Of a stretch of 64,000 nucleotides of DNA, positions 24,491-35,154 are shown one piece after another; the first letter of the stretch is position 1; each line of letters starts with the position of its first letter. Location: NCBI RefSeq assembly GCF_010389155.1, contig NC_057765.1, positions 25,980,980-26,044,979 on the forward strand. Direction: 5' to 3'. Source of the stretch: Erigeron canadensis (lineage: Eukaryota; Streptophyta; Magnoliopsida; Asterales; Asteraceae). Position numbers and translations under genes: made by a program. The notes below the pieces were generated by a model that saw nothing but the letters and a program-made list of their open reading frames with translations, did not search any database and was not told where the DNA came from.

Positions 24491-24729
24491 GAGTTAGTTG
24501 CAAGATTAGTCTATGTGGTTTTTCCATTTTAGTAATAGGGGTCCTTGTGGGGTGGAAAATACATAAATACCCCCCACACGTGCACACTTGACGACCATCT
24601 TTAACGGATCCGTCAAATTGGATCAATTTTGCAAAAAAATCTCAAAATAGGGACCCCATTGCAACGATTCTCAAATACGGACCCCTTGCTAAAATGTACA
24701 AACCACAGGGACCAATCTTGCAATTAACA
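24491..24729. mobile_element. MITE-like repeat (CAAGATTGGTCCC ends), copy B
   Basis: Reverse complement of the repeat at 23437-23674, with shared blocks CACACGTGCACACTTGACG, AACGGATCCGTCAAATTGG and CAGGGACCAATCTTGCAATT. Confidence 0.75.
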
Positions 24730-26754
24730 ATAAAACTTATATATATATATCACCTTAGGCGGAATCGTAGGATATGACGAAATGACATAGCATAGCACAT
24801 GGAATTTGTAGTAGAGTTATATTAAATGAAATCCAAATAAATGTAATTCCCACAAGCAGGATAAGTCTAGGCAACACACCTCAAATAGCAAAAGATGTAA
24901 CAAAGAGCAAATAGAGTTCAATGATGAAATGCAACTAGGAGTCCATGAAGGATCTCTTTATTAGTCTTCCTAAAGTCCTTATGCTCAATCTCCTTTAGCA
25001 TTGTTATTATCTGAAAATGAATGCTCGAAAATGTCAACATAATGTTGGTGAGTTCGTAGGTTTAAAGTAATACAAATGTGTTTGTTGTGCATGATATAAG
25101 AAGTATGGACAATAGTGTAAATATAAAAATGTAGTAGCATGTATGTATACCAAATACTGATCAATGTCATTATAGTTATCCAACAACATAAACTCACCAC
25201 TGCTTGCCAACAACTAAATCACATCACTTGCCAACAACTCAATCACACATTGATATACCAACAAACTACCAGCTGGAGTATAAAGTTGGTTAATAGTTAT
25301 CACTGTTATCCTTAAATAGTCTTCAATAGATATCAACAGACATCTATTGCATCATAAAATCAGCACAAGCAAACTAGCATACATATTTTATAATTACACG
25401 TATTTGTCCAAGAAAACAAACTAGTTTTGGCACACATAGTAAAGAAATGAAAAGTGTTTTGAGCATCATTTTCCCCTAAAGAAATAATATAAAAAGGGGC
25501 CACAAAAGTCACCTCAACAAGCAAGTAGTTGTTCAAAGTCTGAAATGATCACTAGAATCTACACAATACATATACAAGAACAAGTTACAATTATGGATAT
25601 GGTCAATAACCGTCCATTGTAACCCGTATTTGATGATATACATATATGGCTACTTTCAAAATATTCGCAACTGATTTGTCATATATTATTAAGTTACAAG
25701 TCACATAACTTAATATGGAGTATTTGTTTTAATGATTTATGATTGAATTTTATAAGCTCATATTCACTGAAATTTTTGGTAACTTTATCTATTTTTTATT
25801 AGGATGAAACGAACAATTCAAGTTTTCAAATCTTAACTATTGTAACCTTAGAGTGTTGTAAACTTACATGAATTTTTACTTAATTTATTTCGCACGTTAA
25901 ATATTTTTAAAAATTCCATAATCACAGACTAGTCAGAAAATTCATTGTTTGCATAAGGTCTAAAGTGATTTTTAATATGTTTTGATAACCTTAAACTTCA
26001 TATTTTTACACGAAACCAATTCCACCAGAAAGTAGACTTCCTGAACTTAATTTTAGACACCAAAACGTGACTTAACCATTTCCCATGACCAAGATACAAC
26101 CTTTCAAAGTTAACAAACCGAATCTGTCCAGATTCTGAAATAACTCAAACTTAAAGACTACTACAACTAATATACATATATAAAATTTTAAATCTTTCCA
26201 ACACCTATTTACATCTGTTATTATGATTTTCATGTCTTCATAATTCGATTTCTTTAATTACATTAATTATTATGCTACAATAAATACGTAAACTTTTAAC
26301 ATTAATATGATTTATACTTCAAGCTTTTGATTTAACCCTAAAAAAAATCTTTTCATTCATTATTATAAATTTTGCCAATATATATATATATATATTCATC
26401 AACATAGGTTACTTATAAATAAAGATTAATAAATAAAAAGATATGCTTATATATATATGAAAAGAGAAGACAAGTGATTTACCCCAAGATTGATGATTTC
26501 CTTCTTAGATACCAATAAATATATATGTATATATATATATAATTTGTTCACATAGACTATTCACATATGAACACCAAGTTATAATTAAAAGTTTCTAATG
26601 GTTCCTCCAATTCAAATGGTTTTCATTTGAACCTTTGCCTATATATATATAGTATATTACATTTTTCGTCACTAAACTTGGCATGTTTACACTTTTTTTC
26701 CTTAAAGTAAAAAATAGCAAAAAAAACCATGAAGTTGGCACTTTTTCACTTTTC
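24730..26754. other. intergenic, no gene seen
   Basis: Two kilobases of AT-rich sequence with (TA)n tracts near 26380, 26525 and 26640. Short frames here show no recognisable protein. The last 100 bp (26660-26759, CACTAAACTTGGCATG...) is probably an older repeat into which the LTR element at 26760 inserted. Confidence 0.5.
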
Positions 26755-26759
26755 GTCCC

Positions 26760-27024
26760 TGTAAAATAGAAATTTGAGCTTGATTTGTGCTCTAATGGTG
26801 AAATTAAGGTTAGTGTGTGAAAAGGTGTTTGTGTGTGTATGGAGGTTGAAGATGGAGATGGAGAGAGAATAATTAGATTGAAAATGGATTGATTGGGATA
26901 AATGTGGGAAAATGCTTACAATTAATGTGTGGAAGGGGGCTATTTATATCATAAATCTAAGTTTCACTAATGCCCCTTCCACCTCTAAAATATTTACATT
27001 TTAACACCATTTTTAGTTCTAACA
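26760..27024 (-). repeat. 3' LTR of the 3.5-kb element
   Basis: 265 bp, TGTAAAATAG...TTCTAACA on the plus strand. It pairs with 30016-30279. Confidence 0.92.
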
Positions 27025-27658
27025 TTCTTCCCCTTGGTGTTCAAAATGTAATACATGCATGACATCATCTTTAAATACGAATTTGTTGATGAAGATCTTA
27101 GAAGCTTTCTCATTGTCTTTAAGATCTTCCATCAAACTTGACTTTATGTCTTTAATATTCACACTTACCTTACAGATGTATCTTTAAGTCTTGAACTTCT
27201 CAGAGTATAAGCATTGCGGAAACTTGATCTTGGCTCTTTAGATTTGAACATGAAAGCCTCTTCTTGACAAACTTAACTTTGTCACACTTCCCCTCGATCA
27301 AACAATCATATTTGCGTACCACCAACGCTTATGTATAGGGTGTACCCGCGGCGTACCCACCACGTTGGCGATAACTATCTTCAAAGAATAATTTGGCGAT
27401 CACTTTAGTCAACAATTTATCTTTCTTCCCCTCAACTGATGGATTCTTCTTTCTCCCCATCAAATTTCAAGAAAGCACACACACTTGTTCGACTTCATTG
27501 TTCTCTTTCTTCCCCTCATGATGAATGTGTGGCTACATGTTCATCATGTTTCTTTGAAGTCGAAACTGGGGAATCAACCATTATGAAGTAGTAGTCCAAT
27601 AAACAACATCTTTACCCCGGGTTATACACTGACATGTGTATAAGCCATATTCACCAGA

Positions 27659-28792
27659 TCACTTAACAACAACCTTTGGAACCCATTTTTGCTGAGGCCC
27701 AGTGGTTTTTGTCTTCACATTCCAAATGTAAGTATCATCAATCCGGCGAATTGAGTCTGAAGTCCATGGAGGGTGAAAACTCGAAGTCGTTGAAAAGTTG
27801 AGTTTTCGTGGACGCAGTGGAGAGGATAAGACATTCACTTTTGGCATATGAATTGTTTTAGGTGCAAGATTGTAGAGTTGCCAAAACGAGTATTTGATTG
27901 TTTTTTTCTCAGTTGACTTTGGTTTGTAAACTGATTTCCATGTGAGCTTAGGCAACTGAGCTTTGGCTTGTAAGATGAAAGCTGTAATGTCTTCAAAAGA
28001 TAGGAATGAGACTGAAGATACTGATCCATCAACTGTAGATGATGTTGAATACTTCTTACTCTTCTCCAATGAGTAATTGGTAAACTGAGACATCTTTCGG
28101 GCAGGGGTTGATGAACCATTGACATTGGAGCTCTTTGGGATGGACTCAGTAAAGACTTTTTTTGAAACATCAAGTTCAGTTGGAAGTATTGGACTTGCAT
28201 CATGATAAACTGATCCATCATCACCATCAGTATCATCCTTCTCAACTTTGTTGAAGTCTTTGAAGACTTTTCTCTCCTTGCTTAATAAAACAGTTGTCTT
28301 ATCTTGCAACTCATGTTGAAGATTTGAAATTGTTTGTTGCAAGACAACTTCTTTCATTTGACTTTCCAAAATGTGTTCATCAAGCCTTTGAAGTGAACTT
28401 TTCAACTCATTTGTCAATTTAGAAATTGTAGATTGCATCTCACTGGTCGTCTTTTGTAGAGTAAAATCGTTGTTCACAAGCTCGATGAGACATTTTGATA
28501 ACTCATCTGTTAAGTTAGAAACTTTGATCTTCAAATGAACATTTTCAGTTTTGAGCTCCTCATTTTCAGATTTGAGTTGTTCATTTTCAGCCTTGAGTTG
28601 TTGAATTTCAAGATTAATCTTCACATTTTGAGTCTTTGTCTTTTTGACATGAACCTTTGGAGGATTTGAATTTTGATGAGAATACCTTTTACAAAAAGCT
28701 TTTGTATCGGCGATTATAGATTCATAAGACTTTTGATCCTCATCATTCATGGGTGAAAAAGTATTTGAGATGTTTGACATTTTGTTGTTCAA
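27659..28792 (-). CDS. 377-aa coiled-coil (Gag-like) protein of an LTR element
   Basis: An uninterrupted minus-strand frame is the sole ORF of the element at 26760-30279. Residues ~60-170 form a strong Leu/Glu/Lys coiled coil (QQLKAENEQLKSENEELKTE and similar heptads). Residues ~200-270 are Ser/Thr-rich and probably disordered. The C-terminal third is basic and aromatic (LTWKSVYKPKS, SFWQLYNLAPK), ending in GPQQKWVPKVVVK. That ending recalls, from memory, the WVPK segment near the gag/protease junction of Copia polyproteins of the SIRE type, which also carry long coiled coils. So it is probably a trimmed gag relative that assembles particles or binds the element RNA; this is inference. No zinc knuckle is visible. 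The start at 28792 is the first ATG; a second ATG lies 4 codons downstream. Confidence 0.75.
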   Translation of the reverse strand: MNNKMSNISNTFSPMNDEDQKSYESIIADTKAFCKRYSHQNSNPPKVHVKKTKTQNVKINLEIQQLKAENEQLKSENEELKTENVHLKIKVSNLTDELSKCLIELVNNDFTLQKTTSEMQSTISKLTNELKSSLQRLDEHILESQMKEVVLQQTISNLQHELQDKTTVLLSKERKVFKDFNKVEKDDTDGDDGSVYHDASPILPTELDVSKKVFTESIPKSSNVNGSSTPARKMSQFTNYSLEKSKKYSTSSTVDGSVSSVSFLSFEDITAFILQAKAQLPKLTWKSVYKPKSTEKKTIKYSFWQLYNLAPKTIHMPKVNVLSSPLRPRKLNFSTTSSFHPPWTSDSIRRIDDTYIWNVKTKTTGPQQKWVPKVVVK

Positions 28793-29132
28793 AGGAAGGT
28801 ATGAAATGAAAAGTAATTGTAATTGAAATTGAAGTGAAAGAATTAAAATTGAAATTTGGAAATTTTGTACTTCAGGTTTCCCTCCAAATTTTTGCCGCCG
28901 AAATATGTTCTCATGAAACTTTGAATTTCATGTAAATTTTAGATATCATGATCATAGGAAAAATTTGATAATTTCTAAAATTTTTCGCCAAAACCACGTC
29001 GATAACGGATGAAAATTGGCCTAAAATTTTTTAATGCTATCAAATTTTAAATCTTCATGAATTATCCCTTTTTAAGACCTTGGGCAAAAATTATTTTTCT
29101 CGATAAAAGACTTTTTTTTTTTTTTTGGAATT

Positions 29133-29573
29133 GGAACGATCTTGTGAAGATCGTCCTAAGAATTGGGTTGAAAATATTATAAGTATGAAAGAAAGAAAGG
29201 TAGGACGGTCTTCAATGGAACTGGGACGGTCTTGGAGGAAATGAGACGATCTTGGCTAGAATCGTCTTATGTACAGGGACCTGGGACGATCTTGTCAGGA
29301 TCGCCCTAGGGTTCAAGTAGCTGGGACGATCTTGATGAAGATCGTCTTAGTTTCTGGCTAAAAATCTTCAAGTATCAAACACTTTCCAAGTGTTTGAATT
29401 GACCAAACCAATCCGTAAGGATTAGTTAGCCACAACAAATACTTCACCACACACAAACACTTGTCAGAACGATCTTGAGGAGATCGTCCTACAAGCCACT
29501 AAGTAAAAGTATGAAAATGAGGTTCAAAGACTAAGACAATCTGAAGGAGATCGTCCTAGTGAAGATCGTCCTG
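29133..29573. repeat. array of hairpin motifs GGACGATCTT / AAGATCGTCC in the leader
   Basis: Six or more inverted motifs occupy 440 bp. They lie at 29133-29158, 29243-29269, 29283-29308, 29323-29349, 29466-29491 and 29533-29573, with single arms near 29203 and 29225. Each pairs a variant of GGACGATCTT with AAGATCGTCC across a 2-6-base loop. Spacers are unrelated, so the hairpin itself is what is conserved. It lies in the transcribed leader between the primer-binding site and the ORF. Confidence 0.85.
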
Positions 29574-30000
29574 AGTTCATCATCTTCTTCAACATCACAG
29601 CAGTATTCAAAAACTCCATTAATGATTTCTAAAAACTTCAATATTTTCTGAATTACTTGGAGTTAGGACTTGAAATAACTTACAAAATGTTCGTTTTCAC
29701 CTTAGCAACACACCGATTAAAAAATTTTAACACAAAACACAACAGATTCCAAACCCAAGTTTTGAGCCAAAAATTCAAACTCGAGATTTAGATCGAATTG
29801 GAACTTGAAACTTGACAGGATTATGTTTTCAACTACTAGGAATCTATTGATGAACAAATATCTATGATTTTATGTGATTTGATAGGTGAAAAATGAAGAA
29901 ACAGGAGCGGTTATGGTTATGAACACGAATTCTCAAATTTGAACAAAATTAGCACAAATCTGTATGAAATTTGTTCTGGATCGTCAACAAATTGTTGTTT

Positions 30001-30015
30001 TGCTCTGACACCAAA
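30001..30015 (-). other. primer-binding site of the 3.5-kb element
   Basis: The minus strand reads TTTGGTGTCAGAGCA directly after the LTR. TGGTGTCAGAGC differs at one base from the usual initiator tRNA-Met complement TGGTATCAGAGC. Confidence 0.8.
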
Positions 30016-30279
30016 TGTAAAATAGAAATTTGAGCTCGATTTGTGCAATAATGGTGAAATTAAGGTTAGTGTGTGAAAAGGTGTTTGTGTGTGTATGGAG
30101 GTTGAAGATGTAGATTGAGAGAGAATAATTAGAGTGAAAATGGAATGATTGGGATAAATGTGGGAAAAGGCTTACAATTAATGTGTGGAAGTGGACTATT
30201 TATATCATAAATCTAAGTTTCACTAATGCCCCTTCCACCTCTAAAACATTTACATTTTAACACCATTTTAGTTCTAACA
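30016..30279 (-). repeat. 5' LTR of the 3.5-kb element
   Basis: 264 bp, partner of 26760-27024. The right flank is the target duplication GTCCC. Confidence 0.92.
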
Positions 30280-30284
30280 GTCCC

Positions 30285-31127
30285 CTAACTAACTCAAAAT
30301 CAATCTCCCTTAACACACAAACACCAATCTTCTTCATGTTTAAGCCTTCACCACATCTTCGCCGATTACCACTTCGAAGGCTTCGACGCCGATGACGAAA
30401 TCGATCTCTTCGATGACTCTCTCTCTGATTTCCCCCCTCCATTGTTCCCCTCATTCGGGCACCGCCTTATCAACCTCCATACACCACCTTTTCGGCCACC
30501 ACCGTCGTCCCCCTCCTTTAAAGCCTTTATCAAATCATTATACTATTTTTGACCCCCTTTTGTCATTCCCCTCCTCTGGCCACCACCTTATCAACCTCCA
30601 CCTCCTCTAGCCACCACAATTGTTCCTCTCCTTCGAAGCCTTCATCAATTCTTTCTACTGTTTCCGATCTCCCTACACAACCCTTTTCACCCTCTTCTCT
30701 ATTCTTTGATATTGTGGGATAAATATGAATTTGAAGGTTTCCATTTTGAAATCTAACTTGAAAAACCTGACGCTATGAAAAAATATAGTGGAAAGAAACT
30801 CAAATCGGCTAGACTCAATTTGGGTTAATCATTTATTTTCGAGTTAATCATATTTTTTTGTATGTATATACATTAAGGTGGAACAAATAAATAAGGTCAA
30901 ATATCCACATGGGCAATAAATAAAGATAAATAAAAACTAACGGTACACATCATCATTTTCTGTTAGGAAGTTATCGGGATCCCACAAAAGATGTTTTTGA
31001 CAAATTTAAGGTCATAAAGGACGCGTTTTTTGTTTGGACCCCAATAAGGCTATTTGGTACAAGTTGGGGTACTTTCTAAACAATTAGCCTTAGTTTATAT
31101 TGTACAACATACATTAGTGTTTTACTA
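30285..31127. other. unassigned; possible decayed coding patch
   Basis: 30330-30680 is pyrimidine-rich and GC-richer than its surroundings. In one plus frame it reads YHFEGFDADDEIDLFDDSLS followed by Pro-rich sequence. I cannot assign a family and there is no intact frame. The rest is AT-rich. Confidence 0.35.
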
Positions 31128-31372
31128 ACTAATTGGGTTGGATCAGTGGTTGGAGCCCTTGTCTTTGGAAACAGAGGTCAAGGGTTCGACCTTCATGCCC
31201 AACAAGGCTTGGAGGTCCTTTTCTACCTTTGGTAAAACCTGAAAGCAGTCTCTTTACCTTTGATAGGGGTAAGACTATTTGCATCTCAACCTCCCTCATA
31301 TACCATTAAAGACGCTATTTGGACCCAAAACCCCGTAGGATACGACATTAGGAGTTACTTTACTATTTTTTA
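31128..31372 (+). mobile_element. tRNA-derived SINE
   Basis: The head contains an A-box-like segment (GGATCAGTGGTTGGAGC) and, 40 bp on, a B box (GGTTCGACC), as in a tRNA-derived Pol III promoter. The body (AAGACTATTTGCATCTCAACC, then GACGCTATTTGGACCC) resembles plant SINE bodies. It ends at a T-rich run near 31365. Confidence 0.6.
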
Positions 31373-32382
31373 CATTAGTTTAGAAGAGGCGAAACTTTGA
31401 TCATGTTTCGAAACAAGGAGGGGTTATGTGGTAACTATATCCAAAACTTCAAAATCTAACAATGAACCTATAACCGACCTACCAGCAGGCATTATGTTTC
31501 CGGTCTATTGTCGCCTCTCCGCCGTGCCGTCGTCTCTCCACGCCGGACCACCACGTCACTAACCACTTTCCCACATCTTCTGCTTCTTAGCCAACAAGAT
31601 TTCATAGGACGCTTTTGTTCTTGTAGGTAACAGATTTCCACCAATTAGTTTCTGTTAGTGATAATTCATTATTTCATTTTTTTTTGTTCATTACGGTTTA
31701 ACACTGTTAATTATCTGGTCAAATTCAAAGTTTTGGGTACTCTTTATTTTCAGCTGCAAAAAAATTAATGCTTTTAGGGTTTATCATTTTCAGGGTTTAA
31801 GGATTTTTAGCTGTATATATAATCTGTGTATATCTGTAGCTATCAATTTAACTTCCAATATGATTTCGTGGTTGCGAATCCTCGAATATAACTATACTTG
31901 AGCATGACCAATTTGTTAAATTTCTTGTTTTTTTTTTGCTAATTAGTGTGTAGGTTGGTCGTTACTCGTTAGGCTTGCTTTAAGTATGTAATCATGATGC
32001 TACTTTTGTTTACTGTGTAGCCCGAAAAAGTTAAGATATTTGCGCCGTTTAAGTTAATCTTGGACAGTTGTAACTCCCGATTGTATTTTTTATTAACTAA
32101 ATTTGTTTAGCTTTTTAAGAAAAATAAATCGTAGACGGTTGTGCTGCTGCCTAGTACTTAGTTAGCAAAATTTGTGTTGTTTTGCAGTATGGCCTTATTC
32201 AGGGAATTCAAGTTACAATCTTTGCTAATTAGAAAGTTCAATAATCTAAAATAAAGTTTCCAATATTTCTTACAAGTTCCACGCCGGTTACACAATAATT
32301 GCAGGGCATTGTCCAAAGGTTTAAACTTTAGGAGCAGAGTTGAGAAAGCTGTATACTATATAATCTAGTAGGTGTTCTTCCG
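31373..32382. other. 5' flank and probable 5' UTR of the PPR gene
   Basis: A short GC-rich patch (31500-31570, GCCGTGCCGTCGTCTCTCC) is followed by T-rich sequence typical of introns. No separate gene seen. Possible non-coding exons and introns upstream of the PPR start cannot be fixed from sequence alone. Confidence 0.4.
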
Positions 32383-35154
32383 ATGCTCAGGGTTCTAACT
32401 GGAGGTAGGTAAGACTCTTTATTCTTGGTCATCCACTAATCCGTCATTATCTTATGTTCACATGTATATTATTTATCCTATAAAGATTATGTTTTACTTG
32501 GTTCTTTCTATTTGTCCTTATATAGGGAACTTTATTTTTGTAACCTTGGATTTGTTTTTTTTTTTATTTTTTAAACTAGTGTTGCCATAACTGTTTGTGT
32601 AATTCTGACATATACTTTTATATCCTTAGTTCGAGTATTTAATTCAAAAAATTACTGCGGATCAATGTTGGCTGACTATATTTCTTTTGATTTTCTTTTC
32701 AGATTGCTGCCAAACTGCAAACGTAACCATATTCCAAAACCTATTCAGTCAGGTCGGTGTCTTCATACATCATATTTCCTTGCTGCAAATCCTATCCAAA
32801 CTTCATCAAATGACATTGGGAGCTGTGATTGGAACATTGATAACGATATCTTGTTTCACTCATGCACAAATACCTACCTTGCCAAACGCCTTCATGCATT
32901 GCTTATTGTGTCCGGGAAGGTCCAAAGTCTATTCATTTCCACAAGGCTGGTCAACCTTTATGCAAATCTTGGTAACATCTCTTTATCTCAACAAACATTT
33001 GATCAAATCCCACAAAAAGATGTTTACACGTGGAATTCGATGATATCCGCGTATGGTCGTAATGGGATTCCTAGCGATGCTGTCAGTTGTTTGTACAAAA
33101 TGTTAAAAAATGAAGTTAAGCCCGATTTTTATACTTTCCCGCCTGTATTAAAAGCGTGTCGCAATTTGAATGACGGGGTGAGAATACATGCATGGATTTC
33201 TAAAATGGGGTTGGAATGGGATGTCTTTGTGGCTGCCTCTTTGGTTCATATGTATTGTCGCTTTGGCTTATTTGATGCTGCGTACCAGATTTTTGAAAAT
33301 ATGCCTGCACGAGATATGGGTTGTTGGAATGCTATAATCTCGGGTTTTTGCCAGAATGGAAAAGGTGAAAAGGCATTAGAGGTTTTAGATGAGATGAAAT
33401 ATGCAGGGATTACCATGGATTCTGTTACTGTAGCTACTGTTCTTCCCGTTTGTGCTCAAAAGGATGATTCAGTCCAAGGAAAATTGCTCCATATGTATGT
33501 CATAAAATATGGGCTGGAATCTGACTTGTTTGTTGGCAATGCGTTTGTAAACTTTTACGGCAAGTTAGGTGAAGTAGAGAATGCACAGAATGTCTTTGAT
33601 AGTTTAGTGACCAGAGATTTAGTATCATGGAATTCAATAATTGCTGCTTATGAGCAGAATAATAATCCAGATCAAGCACTGAACTTCTTTCATGAGATGC
33701 AATTGAATGGATTTAAGCCAGATTTGTTGACGCTAGTAAGTGTTGCCTCTAGTATTGCGCAATCTCGGGATTCTTGGAGTAGCAGGTGTGTCCATGGTTT
33801 TGTTCTAAGGAGATATTGGTTTGAAAAGGATGTGATAATTGGAAATGCGGTGGTGGACATGTATGCGAAACTAGGAGATGTTGACTCTGCACGTAGACTT
33901 TTTGAAAGAGCCTCCCTTAAAGATGTCGTATCATGGAACACAATGATTACAGGATATGGGCAAAATGGTCTTGCAAATGAGGCCATTGAGGTGTACCATA
34001 TGATGGTAGAAACTTCCTCCATAGCACCAAATCAAGGAACTTGGGCGAGCATTATACCAGCTTATGCACATATTGGAGCCTTAAAAGAAGGATCAACGGC
34101 CCACGGGCGGGTCTTGAAAACAGGTCTACTTTTGGATGTTTTCATTGGAACATGTCTCATTGACCTTTATGGAAAATGTGGAAAAATGGAAGAAGCAATG
34201 AACTTATTTTATGAAGTACCCAGAGCGAATTCGGTCCCTTGGAATGCCGTGATATCGTGTCTCGGTATCCATGGTCAAGGAGAAACATCCCTAAAGCTAT
34301 TTAGGGACATGCTCGATGATGGGGTTCAACCTGACACTATAACTTTCATATCCTTACTGTCGGCATGTAGCCATTCAGGGTTAGTTGAGCAGGGCCAGTG
34401 GTACTTTAGTGTAATGCAAAATGATTACGGGATTAAACCGAGCTTGAAGCATTATGGGTGCTTGGTTGATTTGTTTGGTAGGGCTGGGCAACTGGAGAAG
34501 GCATATAGCTTTATAAAAGATATGCCTTTACAGCCTGATTCTTCAATCTGGGGTGCTCTTCTTGGTGCTTGTAGGATTTATGGAAACTCAGATTTGGGCA
34601 AGGTGGCTTCAGCTAAATTAGTAGAAGTTGATCCAGATAATGTTGGACATTACGTGTTGTTGTCGAATATATATGCAAATGCTGGTAAATGGGAAGGTGT
34701 AAACAGTGTTAGAGCATTAGCTAATAGTAGGGGTTTAAAGAAGACTCCTGGTTGGAGTAACATTGAATTAAACAATAATGTAGAGGTTTTTTACGCTGGG
34801 AATTATTCGCATCCCCAATGTGATCAAATTTACGAAGAGTTGGATAAGTTAATGGCGAAAATGAAAATCCTTGGTTATAATCCAGACTACAGTTGTGTGT
34901 TGCAGGATGTTGAAGAGGACGAAAAGCAACATATTCTTACATATCACAGTGAGAGATTGGCGATTGCATATGGAATTATTAATACACCTCCTAGAACCCC
35001 TATCAGAATCTTTAAAAACTTGCGTGTATGTGGGGATTGTCATACTGTTACCAAATTTATATCTAAAATTACTGAAAGGGAGATCATTGTGAGGGACGCT
35101 AAGCGGTTTCATAATTTCAAGGATGGTATATGTTCTTGTGGTGATTATTGGTAG
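32383..35154 (+). CDS. EMB2758: PLS-DYW pentatricopeptide repeat protein (organelle RNA factor)
   Basis: The uninterrupted main frame 32665-35154 gives 829 residues: a run of P, L and S type PPR motifs (many DVxSWNxMIxGYxQNG units), then E/E+ domains and a full C-terminal DYW domain. The deaminase signature HSE (761-763), the zinc ligands CGDCH (789-793) and the terminal CGDYW are all intact, so C-to-U RNA editing activity is plausible. A better start may be exon 1 at 32383-32408 (MLRVLTGG), spliced by AG|GTAAGA to the acceptor TTTTCTTTTCAG and exon 2 from 32703. This replaces the first 13 residues and gives an Arg-rich, acid-free N terminus ending in RCLHTSYFL, like a mitochondrial presequence. 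From memory the protein matches Arabidopsis At4g33990 (EMB2758) along its length, including the segment around IPRxNSVPWN. The gene product would act in an organelle on specific transcripts, presumably recognising bases through its PPR array. Confidence 0.9.

Larger units (their letters stand above)
26760..30279 (-). mobile_element. non-autonomous LTR retrotransposon carrying one coiled-coil ORF
   Basis: A complete 3.5-kb element with a perfect 5-bp target duplication GTCCC (26755-26759 and 30280-30284). LTRs are 265 and 264 bp (26760-27024 and 30016-30279) and differ at roughly a dozen positions by eye. On the minus strand the order is 5' LTR (TGTTAGAACTAAAATGG...), primer-binding site TTTGGTGTCAGAGCA at 30015-30001, a 1.2-kb leader, one ORF (28792-27659), a polypurine tract CCAAGGGGAAGAA at 27037-27025 and the 3' LTR. 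No protease, integrase or reverse transcriptase is present. The layout matches a Copia derivative mobilised in trans, with its only protein intact. Confidence 0.9.

Noticed and set aside
29133..29573. CRISPR-like array from repeated GATCTT/AAGATC motifs
   Set aside because: Units are short imperfect palindromes with irregular spacing inside a retroelement leader in a eukaryotic genome.
32687..33043. Second frame inside the PPR gene
   Set aside because: Alternate-frame shadow of a long conserved PPR coding sequence.
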